Source of the DNA: Lentisalinibacter orientalis
Lineage (GTDB): Bacteria > Pseudomonadota > Gammaproteobacteria > Steroidobacterales > Woeseiaceae
Length of the DNA: 64,000 nt
Reading direction: 5' to 3'
NCBI RefSeq assembly: GCF_040706535.1
Contig: NZ_JAPDRJ010000001.1
Coordinates: 124,001 to 188,000 of the forward strand
Part shown: positions 23,736 through 31,479 of the stretch, in pieces
How the letters are laid out: each line of letters starts with the position of its first letter
Position numbering within the stretch: position 1 is the first letter of the stretch
Translations under genes and position numbers: made by a program
Notes under the pieces: model-generated
Told to the model about the DNA's origin: nothing
Databases searched by the model: none
The model's input: the letters and a program-made list of their open reading frames with translations, nothing else

Positions 23736-26700
23736 TGCTCGATATCACCCGCATCGCGCTCGAGAAGCGACGCATCACCGTCGTCTCGCTGCTGATCCTG
23801 TTCGTCGCCGGCGGCCTCGCCTACCGCGAGATGCCGCGGGCGGAGGATCCGGGCTTCATCGTGCGCACGGCGATGGTGCAGACCGTCTTCCCCGGTGCGA
23901 GCCCCGAACGGGTGGAGATGCTGGTCACCGACAAGCTCGAGCGGGTGATCCAGGAGATGCCGGAGCTGGACACGGTGCGCAGCAGCTCGAAGGTGGGTGT
24001 CTCCGTCATCTACGTGGACATCCGCGAGGAATACAAGGAGATGCAGCCGATCTGGGACGACCTGCGCCGCAAGGTGGAGCGGGTGGCGCCGGACCTGCCC
24101 GACGGCGTGCGCGGCCCGTTCGTCAACGACGAGTTCGGCGACGTCTACGGCATCCAGATTGCGGTCACCGGCGACGGCTACAGCTACCGGGAACTGGAGG
24201 AAGTGGCCGACGAGGTGCGCGACGAGCTGCTGCTGATCCCCGACGCCGCCAAGGTGGAGGTGGCGGGCGCGCAGGAGGAGCGCATCTTCGGCGAGTTCGA
24301 CAACACCGTGCTGTCGGAATACGGGCTCTCCCCGCTGCAGCTGCGCGAGGCCCTGGAGGCGCGCAACATCGTGCTGCCCGGCGGCGACATCACCACCGAA
24401 TACGAGAAGATCGTGCTGGAGCCGAGCGGCAGCTTCGCCTCGGTGGACGACATCCGCAACACGCTCATCCGCATCCCGACCAGCGGCGAGATCGTGCGTC
24501 TGTCCGACGTGCTCGAGGTCCGCCGCGGCTACATCGACCCGCCCGACCAGCGGGTGCGCTACAACGGCGAACCCAGCCTGATACTGGCCGTCTCGATGCG
24601 CGAAGGCGGCAACATCATCGACCTCGGCCGCTCGGTTCGCGAGGTCCTCGAGCGGGTGCGCGGCAACTATCCCATCGGCCTCGAGCTGGACGTGCTCCAG
24701 TTCCAGCCGCAGGTGGTCGAGGACAAGATCGACGACTTCGTCTCCAACCTCGTGCAGGCCGTCCTCGTCGTCGGCCTCGTGATGCTGGCTTTCCTCGGCG
24801 TGCGCACCGGCCTGGTGGTGGCCAGCCTGGTGCCGGCCGCCATCCTCGCCAGCTTCGCGCTCATGGGGTTGTTCGATATCGGCCTCGACCAGGTGTCGCT
24901 GGCCGCGCTGATCATCGCGCTCGGGATGCTGGTGGACAACGCCATCGTCATGTCCGAGTCCATCATGGTGCGCATGCGCGACGGCGAGGAGGGCAAGAAG
25001 GCAGCGCTGGCCTCGGCCCGGGAACTGCGCCTGCCGCTGCTGATCTCATCGCTCACCACCTCCGCCGCCTTCCTGCCGATCTACCTGGCGGAGTCGTCCA
25101 CCGGCGAGTACACGGCGCCGCTGTTCAAGGTGGTGACGATCACCCTGCTCTCCTCCTGGGTGATGGCGCTGACGCTGATACCGCTGCTGTGCATCACGTT
25201 CCTGCGGGTCGGAGAACGGGATCCGGACGCGGCGGACGGGCCCGCGATGCGCCGCTACGATGCCGTGCTGCGCGCCGTCCTCGCCCGTCCGGGGATGACG
25301 CTCGCTGCCGTCGCCGCCGTATTCGCCCTGTCGCTCTATGCGCTGCGCTGGGTACCGGACATCTTTTTCCCGCCGAACGACCGGACCACGTTCACCGCCG
25401 AGCTGGAGCTGCCGGTGGGCTCGCCGATCGAGGCCACGGACGCCATGACGGCGGAGCTCGAGCGTTTCATCGCGACGGAACTCGCCGACAGCGACGAGCG
25501 GGACGGCATCGAGCAGTGGGCGGCTTTCGTCGGCGAGGGCGCGCCGCGCTTCATCCTGTCGTACAGCCCCGAGCCGCCGAATCCGAGCTATGCACTGATC
25601 CTCGGCCACACCGGCGAGCGTGCGACCATCGACCGGCTGGTGGTGCCCGAGATCGAGTCCTTCGTGCTGGAGCGCTTCCCGCCCGCCAAGGTCACCGTGC
25701 GCCCCCTGCCGATGGGCGAACCTGCCTGGCCGCCGATTGCCATCCGCCTGAAGGGACGGGACACGGAGACGCTGTTCGAGCTGCTGGACGAGGTCAAGGC
25801 GAGGCTGCGCGAGACGCCGGGCGCCGCCCAGGTCACCGACGACTGGGGGGCACGCACCAAGAAGGTTGAGGTGCGCATCGACGAGACCCGCGCCCAGCAG
25901 GCCGGCGTCACCAACCAGGATGTGGCCATCGCCATGCAGACCTACCTCTCGGGCCTGGAGACGACGGAGTTCCGGGAAGACGACGACCTGATCCCGATCG
26001 TGCTGCGCTCCGCGAGCGAGGAGCGTCTGGATCCGGACCGCCTCGGCAACATCGCCGTGTATGCCCACGGCGGCTCGCGCACGGTGCCGCTGAGCCAGGT
26101 GGCCGTGCCGGATATCGTCTGGCAGCCGGGGGTGATCAAGCGCCGCGACCGGCAGCGCACCATGACCGCGGAGGCGCTGCTGCAGCCCGGCTACACCTCC
26201 AGCGAGGTCATCGAGAACATCGAGCCGTGGCTGCGGGAGGCCTCCGCCGACTGGCCGTACGGCGTCAGCTGGAGCCTGGGCGGCGAGGCGGAGACTTCCG
26301 CGGACGCCAACGCCTCCATCATGGAGAAGCTGCCGTTCGCGATCATGCTGATCGTCCTGCTGCTGGTGCTGCAGTTCGACTCGGTGCGCAAGCCCGCCAT
26401 CATCCTCACCACCATCCCGCTGGCCTTCATCGGCGTGATCGCGGGGCTGCTGATCGCGCGCTCCTACTTCGGTTTCATGACACTGCTCGGCGTGATATCG
26501 CTGGCCGGTATCGTGATCAACAACGCCATCGTCCTGCTCGACCGGATCCGGATCGAGCAGGAAGAGAACGGACTGGGGCAGGCGGAGGCCGTCGTGGCGG
26601 CGGCGCGCCAGCGCGCGCGGCCGATACTGCTGACCGCGGCCACGACGATCGGCGGACTGATCCCGCTGTGGATCGGTGGCGGGCCCATGTGGGAACCGAT

Positions 26701-26809
26701 GGCCATCGCCATCATCTTCGGCCTGGCCTTCGCCACGGTGCTGACCCTCGGCGTGGTGCCGGTGCTCTATCGGGTGCTGTACCGCACGGGGGACCCGGCG
26801 CCGCCCTAG
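23735..26809 (+). CDS. RND-family multidrug/solute efflux pump (AcrB/HAE-1 type)
   Basis: 1024 residues, standard length, twelve membrane helices and two large periplasmic loops. Family blocks: MPRAEDPGFIVRTAMVQTVFPGASPERVE near the N-terminus, LGMLVDNAIVMSE in helix 4 with the Asp residues of the proton relay, and GVISLAGIVINNAIVLLDR in the second half. The start codon follows the adaptor stop as TGATG. Drug specificity cannot be deduced; several phylogenetic branches of this type export detergents, lipids or aromatic compounds. No local TetR/MarR regulator is present. Confidence 0.93.
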   Translation: MLDITRIALEKRRITVVSLLILFVAGGLAYREMPRAEDPGFIVRTAMVQTVFPGASPERVEMLVTDKLERVIQEMPELDTVRSSSKVGVSVIYVDIREEYKEMQPIWDDLRRKVERVAPDLPDGVRGPFVNDEFGDVYGIQIAVTGDGYSYRELEEVADEVRDELLLIPDAAKVEVAGAQEERIFGEFDNTVLSEYGLSPLQLREALEARNIVLPGGDITTEYEKIVLEPSGSFASVDDIRNTLIRIPTSGEIVRLSDVLEVRRGYIDPPDQRVRYNGEPSLILAVSMREGGNIIDLGRSVREVLERVRGNYPIGLELDVLQFQPQVVEDKIDDFVSNLVQAVLVVGLVMLAFLGVRTGLVVASLVPAAILASFALMGLFDIGLDQVSLAALIIALGMLVDNAIVMSESIMVRMRDGEEGKKAALASARELRLPLLISSLTTSAAFLPIYLAESSTGEYTAPLFKVVTITLLSSWVMALTLIPLLCITFLRVGERDPDAADGPAMRRYDAVLRAVLARPGMTLAAVAAVFALSLYALRWVPDIFFPPNDRTTFTAELELPVGSPIEATDAMTAELERFIATELADSDERDGIEQWAAFVGEGAPRFILSYSPEPPNPSYALILGHTGERATIDRLVVPEIESFVLERFPPAKVTVRPLPMGEPAWPPIAIRLKGRDTETLFELLDEVKARLRETPGAAQVTDDWGARTKKVEVRIDETRAQQAGVTNQDVAIAMQTYLSGLETTEFREDDDLIPIVLRSASEERLDPDRLGNIAVYAHGGSRTVPLSQVAVPDIVWQPGVIKRRDRQRTMTAEALLQPGYTSSEVIENIEPWLREASADWPYGVSWSLGGEAETSADANASIMEKLPFAIMLIVLLLVLQFDSVRKPAIILTTIPLAFIGVIAGLLIARSYFGFMTLLGVISLAGIVINNAIVLLDRIRIEQEENGLGQAEAVVAAARQRARPILLTAATTIGGLIPLWIGGGPMWEPMAIAIIFGLAFATVLTLGVVPVLYRVLYRTGDPAPP

Positions 26810-26906
26810 TCGGCCGCCCTGGCCAGCCACCCGGGCCAGGCGCCGTGGCCCCGGCTGCCCTGCCGGACCGCCCTGCACGACCGACGGCGGCCGACGGAGC
26901 GTTTGG

Positions 26907-27122
26907 TCAGAGCTGCGCCAGCGCCTGCTGCACGCGGGCGAGCATGCTCGGCTCGCCGCCGGCCATGTTCTCGCCTTCGGCCTGCTGCAGCAGCTCGGCA
27001 TCCTGGCGCCAGCGCTCCAGGATGGCCTTCTTCTGCTCCGGCGACAGCTCCTTCGCGGCCAGAACGGCTTCCGGTGTTTCGAATTCGCTGGACGGGTCTG
27101 CGAGTGCGTGTTCGAGATTCAT
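26907..27122 (-). CDS. Small conserved protein, 71 aa, function unknown
   Basis: 71 residues: acidic, helical, no signal peptide or membrane segment. The pattern SSEFETPEAVLAAKELSPEQ, then KKAILERWRQDAELLQQAEGENM, resembles a family of short uncharacterised proteobacterial proteins with the sense 'P..V....LS.EQK..IL..W..DA..L..AE.ENM'. An in-frame ATG (27122) and codon usage typical of neighbours support it as a real gene. It sits alone between the efflux operon and the DMT transporter gene. I do not know its function. Confidence 0.7.
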   Translation of the reverse strand: MNLEHALADPSSEFETPEAVLAAKELSPEQKKAILERWRQDAELLQQAEGENMAGGEPSMLARVQQALAQL

Positions 27123-27198
27123 ACCAATGGGCGTCGTTACGTGGAGGTTGTCGGCAGGGACTTGCCTGCGGCTCTTTCTTCACCCTATCGGGTATGGC

Positions 27199-27217
27199 CG
27201 GGCAATACAATTGCCCG
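27199..27217 (-). terminator. Hairpin downstream of DMT transporter gene
   Basis: Perfect 8-bp stem CGGGCAAT/ATTGCCCG with a 3-nt loop, 17 nt beyond the transporter stop on the minus strand. No T-tract follows, so it may be an mRNA 3'-end stabiliser rather than an intrinsic terminator. Confidence 0.4.
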
Positions 27218-27233
27218 CGACGGGCCCCGCCCG

Positions 27234-28229
27234 CTACACCCGGAATGCCAGCGCCGCGGCCCCTCCAACGACGAGGGCGAGCCCGGCGAGCTGCAGGGGC
27301 GCGAAGGCGGTGCCCAGCAGCAGCCATTCCGCAGTGGCGGTAAGCACCGGAGCCAGGCCGACGAACGCGGCGGCCACGCTGGCGCCGGCGGTCTGCATCG
27401 CCCGGTAGAGCCCGAGCACGCCGCCGGCCATCGCGACGCCCGCGCCGAGCACCCACCACCACACCGCGCTCAGCGCGGACCATTGCGCCGTTGCCGTCCA
27501 GGGCAGCACGGCGAGCAGTACCGCCGTGCCGAACAAGAGCCTTCCGGCGGCCACGAAGCGGGGATCCGCGTCCCGCAGCGTGCGCTTTGCATAGACGTCC
27601 GCCAGACCGATCAGCGGCAGCGTCGCCGCCAGTGCCCAGAACGGCCAGCCGATCACGATGCCCCCGGGCCCCGTATTCATGAGGAAAAGCCCGGCGCTCA
27701 TCACACCGATAATGAGCCAGGCGATCCGGCTCAGGCGTTCGGCCAGCAGGAAGCGGGCCGCCACGGCGGTGGCCACCGGATACATGGACTGGAACAGGCT
27801 GCGGTTGGTGGCCGTGGTCTCCGTCATGGCGAGCACGCTCAGGAGCACGACCGCCCCGGAGCCCATCGCTCCCACCAGGAATACATGCCGCCAGGTCCCG
27901 CGGCCGTGGCCGACCAGCGTGCGCCCCGGACCGGCGGCGAGCAGCGGCGAGAGCGCGACCGCCGCCGCCACGGCCGTCGTGGCAACAGACAGCGGCAACG
28001 GCGCCGCACCGGCCGTCAGCGCGGCTTTCTTGGCCAGCGGCGCCAGGCCGAGGCAGCCTGCGGCCAGGGCGACGTCGCCGATGAGTCTGAAGCCTTTGCG
28101 GATGGGCGAATCCTTCCGGGGGTGGCGTCGTACGCTACCATACGCGCACCCTCTCCATGGGCAAGGCTCATGGGCAAGACCCGATGGACAAGAATTGAGG
28201 AAGGGAGCCATGGACAGGAGACCGATCAT
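27234..28229 (-). CDS. EamA/DMT-superfamily transporter
   Basis: Up to 331 residues with ten hydrophobic segments in two EamA repeats; the conserved core begins at GDVALAAGCLGLAPLAKKAALT (residues ~51-72). Repeat junction near VIGWPFWALAATLPLIG. The family moves metabolites or amino acids across the inner membrane; substrate unknown. The start is a problem: between the first helix and residue 7 there is no ATG, GTG or TTG, so the only in-frame starts are ATG 28229 or 28211, which overlap the divergent outer-membrane gene and add about 40 unusual residues. A non-canonical start or a small indel upstream of helix 1 is possible. Confidence 0.75.
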   Translation of the reverse strand: MIGLLSMAPFLNSCPSGLAHEPCPWRGCAYGSVRRHPRKDSPIRKGFRLIGDVALAAGCLGLAPLAKKAALTAGAAPLPLSVATTAVAAAVALSPLLAAGPGRTLVGHGRGTWRHVFLVGAMGSGAVVLLSVLAMTETTATNRSLFQSMYPVATAVAARFLLAERLSRIAWLIIGVMSAGLFLMNTGPGGIVIGWPFWALAATLPLIGLADVYAKRTLRDADPRFVAAGRLLFGTAVLLAVLPWTATAQWSALSAVWWWVLGAGVAMAGGVLGLYRAMQTAGASVAAAFVGLAPVLTATAEWLLLGTAFAPLQLAGLALVVGGAAALAFRV

Positions 28230-28884
28230 GACGCCTCAGCGTGCAGCCACGGCCGCCCTGCTCGCACTGCTCGGCCTCCCGCCCCTGGCTGCCGCGCCCG
28301 CGGCCGCCGACGAGCAACCCGGCGACATCGAACTGACCGCCTCGGCCGCCTGGCGCTACGGCGGCAGCTTCGACCGCGCGGACGGCGGGGACCTGGACAT
28401 CGAGGACGGCGGCGGCTACGCGCTGACGGCGAACTTCCGCGCCGAGGCCAACACCCAGTGGGAGGTCTACTACTCGCGCCAGAGCAGCGAGTTCACGACG
28501 GGCGACCTGTTCGCAGGCACGCCGGTGGTCGACGTGGACGTCGACTATTTCCACGGCGGCGGCACCTACATCGTGCAGGGCGGCAATGTCAGGCCCTACG
28601 TCGTCATGACGCTGGGCATCTCGCGCTTCGCACCGGCCGACGCCGAAGACGCCGACCTCGACGACGAGACCTTCTTCTCGGCCTCCCTCGGCGCAGGCCT
28701 GCGCATCGCCGCCGGCGAGCGCATGGCCTTCCGGCTGGAAGCCCGCGCCTTCACGAGCTTCGTCGACAGCGACTCGAACCTGTTCTGCGTTGCCGGCGGC
28801 AGCGACAACGTCTGCCTGCTGGAGGCCGACGGCAGCACCGTCACCCAGTGGCAGGCGACGGCCGGCCTGACGCTGAAATTCTGA
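28210..28884 (+). CDS. Outer-membrane beta-barrel protein
   Basis: 224 residues from ATG 28210, with AAGGGAG 3 nt upstream; ATG 28228 is an alternative. Signal peptide ends near AAPAAADEQ. The mature part alternates hydrophobic and polar residues with aromatic ends, as in eight-stranded OmpA/OmpW-like barrels (SAAWRYGGSFDR, ALTANFRAEANTQWEVYYS), and ends in LTLKF, a C-terminal phenylalanine signal for BAM. Two cysteines near the C-terminus (LFCVAGGSDNVCLLE) could form a disulfide in a surface loop. Specific function unknown. It converges on the cytochrome/barrel gene with 6 nt between stops. Confidence 0.75.
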   Translation: MDRRPIMTPQRAATAALLALLGLPPLAAAPAAADEQPGDIELTASAAWRYGGSFDRADGGDLDIEDGGGYALTANFRAEANTQWEVYYSRQSSEFTTGDLFAGTPVVDVDVDYFHGGGTYIVQGGNVRPYVVMTLGISRFAPADAEDADLDDETFFSASLGAGLRIAAGERMAFRLEARAFTSFVDSDSNLFCVAGGSDNVCLLEADGSTVTQWQATAGLTLKF

Positions 28885-28890
28885 GCGGCG

Positions 28891-29946
28891 CTACCAGCCC
28901 TTGAAAAACCCGCCGTCGGCGAAGTCCCACAGCAGGGTCAGGTGATAACGGGTGTCGTACGCCTGATCGCTCAGCGGTAACTCCACGCCCAGGTTCAGGG
29001 CCACGTGGCCGCCCCGCGTGAGGCCGATACGCACCTGCGGCAGCGCGGTGAACTGCACGGCGTCCTCCCCGTTGCGGTCGAACGGCGCGGTGGCCGTGAC
29101 CTCCAGCGCCGGGAACACGCGGCGGGGCCACGGGCTCCAGGTGTAGTGCACGATGCCGGCCAGCTCGAGCTCGCCCTGATCGAAGTCATCCACCGGCAGC
29201 TTCACGCGGGCGCTGCCCTGGAAGATGGCCGCGTCGTTCAACTGCTTCGCGTAGGCCAGGTAGGGCGCGAGTTCCACCTCGCCTTCGCTCTGCAGCGGCA
29301 CGGCCACGACGAAGGCTGCCGACCACAGCGAGCGGTTCTCCAGGCTCCAGGCGAAGGCGTGCTTGTAGCCGACCTCCACCTCCTCGAACTCGGAGTCGAC
29401 GCCGTCGTCGGCATGGATGATCTCGAGTATCGTCTGGCCCGCCTTGCCGACCCGCTTCTCGAACTCGATCACGTTGCGGAAGACGTCCTCCCCGTCCCGG
29501 TTCTCCAGACGGGACTTCCACACCCATTCGTCCTCCGGGAAGGCCTTCTTGGTGCGCACCGGCAGGAACAGGTTCATCTCGCCCGGCGGATACTCGCTGG
29601 TGTCCGCCAGCGTCTTCACGTAGGCGACCACGGCCTCGATCTCCTCATCCGAAAGATTCGCGCCCTGGGCGGGCATCTGTGCGGACAGACCCATCGCATG
29701 ACCGCCGTGCTCGACCACCATGGCCCAGTCTGCGCGGGGCTCCCGGCTGTTGAACAGCGGGTCCGACAGATCCGCCGGCTCGGGGTCCAGGGCCTGCACC
29801 ACCGGGCTGTCCGGATCCGGCATGCCCTGCGGGCCGTGGCAGGATGCGCAGACCGATTCGAAAATTCGCTTCCCTTCTTCGATATCCGCTGCCCGGACAG
29901 AGACCACGGCCAGGCAGCAGAGCAGCAGCACGCACGCGCGCCTCAT
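28891..29946 (-). CDS. c-type cytochrome fused to a C-terminal beta-barrel-like domain
   Basis: 351 residues from ATG 29946 (MRRACVLLLCCLAVV), with a signal peptide to about residue 20. Residues 21 to ~120 are a class I cytochrome c with haem-binding CASCHG and a likely distal Met in the MGLSAQMPAQGANLSDEE region. From about residue 130 on the protein resembles porin-like barrel proteins: alternating strands, YKHAFAWSLENRSLWSAAFVV, and a final strand YHLTLLWDFADGGFFKGW. A haem domain at the periplasmic face linked to a barrel suggests electron delivery at, or through, the outer membrane. Barrel formation is inferred from pattern only; an alternative is a beta-rich periplasmic domain. Confidence 0.75.
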   Translation of the reverse strand: MRRACVLLLCCLAVVSVRAADIEEGKRIFESVCASCHGPQGMPDPDSPVVQALDPEPADLSDPLFNSREPRADWAMVVEHGGHAMGLSAQMPAQGANLSDEEIEAVVAYVKTLADTSEYPPGEMNLFLPVRTKKAFPEDEWVWKSRLENRDGEDVFRNVIEFEKRVGKAGQTILEIIHADDGVDSEFEEVEVGYKHAFAWSLENRSLWSAAFVVAVPLQSEGEVELAPYLAYAKQLNDAAIFQGSARVKLPVDDFDQGELELAGIVHYTWSPWPRRVFPALEVTATAPFDRNGEDAVQFTALPQVRIGLTRGGHVALNLGVELPLSDQAYDTRYHLTLLWDFADGGFFKGW

Positions 29947-30037
29947 GACACTCTCCTTGCAAAGGACCATGGGATGACCGTAACGCAGGACACCGGCCGG
30001 CCCCATGCCGGCAATTACCTAACGTCCGGGGGTTGAC

Positions 30038-30370
30038 TCAGGAGCCGGGATCGGCGGCGCGCAGTCGAGAGCGCAGGCGCTCCAGTTCGTCGATGAGGTC
30101 GAGCGCCAGCGCGGCGCCCTGGATATTCAGGCCGAGATCACGCTGCAGCGCGACGGCGCGCCGGGCGCGGGTCAGGCTGGCGCCCGTGAACTGCCATTTG
30201 CGACGGCGATAGCTGACCGGCTCGATCACGCCCTCCTCCACGAGCTCGATGATGTGCTCGGCCCGCACGGCACAGGCGCTGCTGAGTTCCCGCAGCCCCA
30301 GCGTCGTGGTTTCCTCCAGGATGAAACCGGTGATCTCCGTGCCCGTGTCCCTGCTGTGACGATCGCTCAT
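30038..30370 (-). CDS. cbpM: Chaperone modulator CbpM
   Basis: 110 residues, a MerR-like winged-helix protein that in E. coli binds the J-domain of CbpA and inhibits it. The pattern LRELSSACAVRAEHIIELVEEGVIEP (residues ~26-51) is the family hallmark, followed by the basic RRRKWQFTGASL segment and a helical C-terminus with LNIQGAALALDLIDEL. It lies 18 nt downstream of cbpA on the same strand, the standard cbpAM arrangement. Confidence 0.9.
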   Translation of the reverse strand: MSDRHSRDTGTEITGFILEETTTLGLRELSSACAVRAEHIIELVEEGVIEPVSYRRRKWQFTGASLTRARRAVALQRDLGLNIQGAALALDLIDELERLRSRLRAADPGS

Positions 30371-30388
30371 GACTCCGTCCCGGGCGGC

Positions 30389-31372
30389 TCAGCGGCCCGC
30401 CTCCGTGCCGCGCCCGGCCATGCGAGCGCGCGGATCGAATTCGAACTGGTCGGCGAAGCGGCGGTAGGCGGCCTTCTGGTCCTCCGTCTCGGCCGGCGGC
30501 GTCTCGATGCGCACCGTGGCGTAGAGGTCGCCCGGATTCTTGCCCGGCAGCCCGCGACCCTTCAGGCGCAGCTTGCGTCCCGCCGACGTGTTGGGCGGGA
30601 TGGTGAGGTCCACCGTGCTCTTCGGCGTCGGCACCTCCACCTTGGCGCCGAGGGCGGCTTCCCACGGCGCGAGCGGCAGGTCGAGGTGCAGATCGGCGCC
30701 GTCGACGCGGTACAGGGGATGGGGGCGGAACTCCACTTCCAGGTAAAGGTCGCCGGCGCTGCCGCCGCCCATGCCGGGCGTGCCCTGGCCGGCCAGGCGG
30801 ATGTGCTGGCCCGGCCGCACGCCCTTCGGTATGCGCACGTTCAGCGTGCGCTGCCGGGTGCGCACGTGCCCTTCCCGGTCCACGGACGGCGCAGTGAGAC
30901 TGATTGCCCGGGTGGCGCCCTCGAAGGCTTCCTCCAGGTCGATCAGGATCTTCGCGTGGTGGTCTTCGCCCCGGGCGCTGAAGCCGCCGCCGCGGGCCTG
31001 GCGGAAGTTGCCCATGCCGGCGCCCATGCCGCGGCCGCCGAACAGCGACTCGAAGAAGTCGCTGAACGCCGAGGCGTCGCCGCCGGTGAAGCCGCCGCCG
31101 GAGAACTCGAAGCCGGCGTCCCAGTCGGGCGGCGGCCGGAAGTCCTGCCCCGCCTTCCAGTCGGCGCCGAGCTGATCGTAGGCGGCGCGCTTCTCCGGGT
31201 CCTTCAGCACCTCGTAGGCTTCGCCGACTTCCTTGAAGCGGGCCTCGGCGTCGGCCTCCTTGCTGACGTCCGGGTGATACTTGCGGGCGAGTTTGCGATA
31301 GGCGCGCTTGATCTCGTCCTGGGTGGCATCCCGGTCCACGCCCATGATCTTGTAATAGTCCTTGTACTTCAT
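30389..31372 (-). CDS. cbpA: Curved-DNA-binding protein CbpA (class B J-domain co-chaperone)
   Basis: 327 residues. N-terminal J-domain (residues 2-70) with HPD in RKLARKYHPDVSKEADAEA; Gly/Phe-rich linker (FSGGGFTGGDAS, FGGRGMGAGMG); two C-terminal beta-sandwich substrate-binding domains (~120-300) without zinc fingers. CbpA stimulates DnaK and, in E. coli, also binds curved DNA in stationary phase. It is followed by cbpM. A CTTGAAA element resembling a heat-shock -35 lies about 65 nt upstream. It closes a minus-strand stress block that also encodes a Lon-like protease and a protein-repair methyltransferase fusion. Confidence 0.93.
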   Translation of the reverse strand: MKYKDYYKIMGVDRDATQDEIKRAYRKLARKYHPDVSKEADAEARFKEVGEAYEVLKDPEKRAAYDQLGADWKAGQDFRPPPDWDAGFEFSGGGFTGGDASAFSDFFESLFGGRGMGAGMGNFRQARGGGFSARGEDHHAKILIDLEEAFEGATRAISLTAPSVDREGHVRTRQRTLNVRIPKGVRPGQHIRLAGQGTPGMGGGSAGDLYLEVEFRPHPLYRVDGADLHLDLPLAPWEAALGAKVEVPTPKSTVDLTIPPNTSAGRKLRLKGRGLPGKNPGDLYATVRIETPPAETEDQKAAYRRFADQFEFDPRARMAGRGTEAGR

Positions 31373-31436
31373 ACGCGCTGCTTCATCCGCGAGACTCGCT
31401 GTCCGACACGCTATAGATCGTGGCCGGGACGCCCTT

Positions 31437-31443
31437 TTTCAAG
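31437..31443 (-). promoter_or_regulatory. Candidate heat-shock -35 element upstream of cbpA
   Basis: CTTGAAA on the minus strand equals the sigma-32 -35 consensus and lies in the 107-nt gap upstream of cbpA. A matching CCCCAT-type -10 is not evident at the expected spacing (only weak matches), so support is partial. Confidence 0.35.
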
Positions 31444-31479
31444 CATCCGACCCGGGTATCGCCGGCCGCCCTGCAGACC

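Noticed and set aside
26810..26894. Inverted repeat TCGGCCGCC/GGCGGCCGA as terminator of the efflux operon
   Set aside because: The arms are about 67 nt apart and no T-tract follows; chance pairing is common at this GC content.
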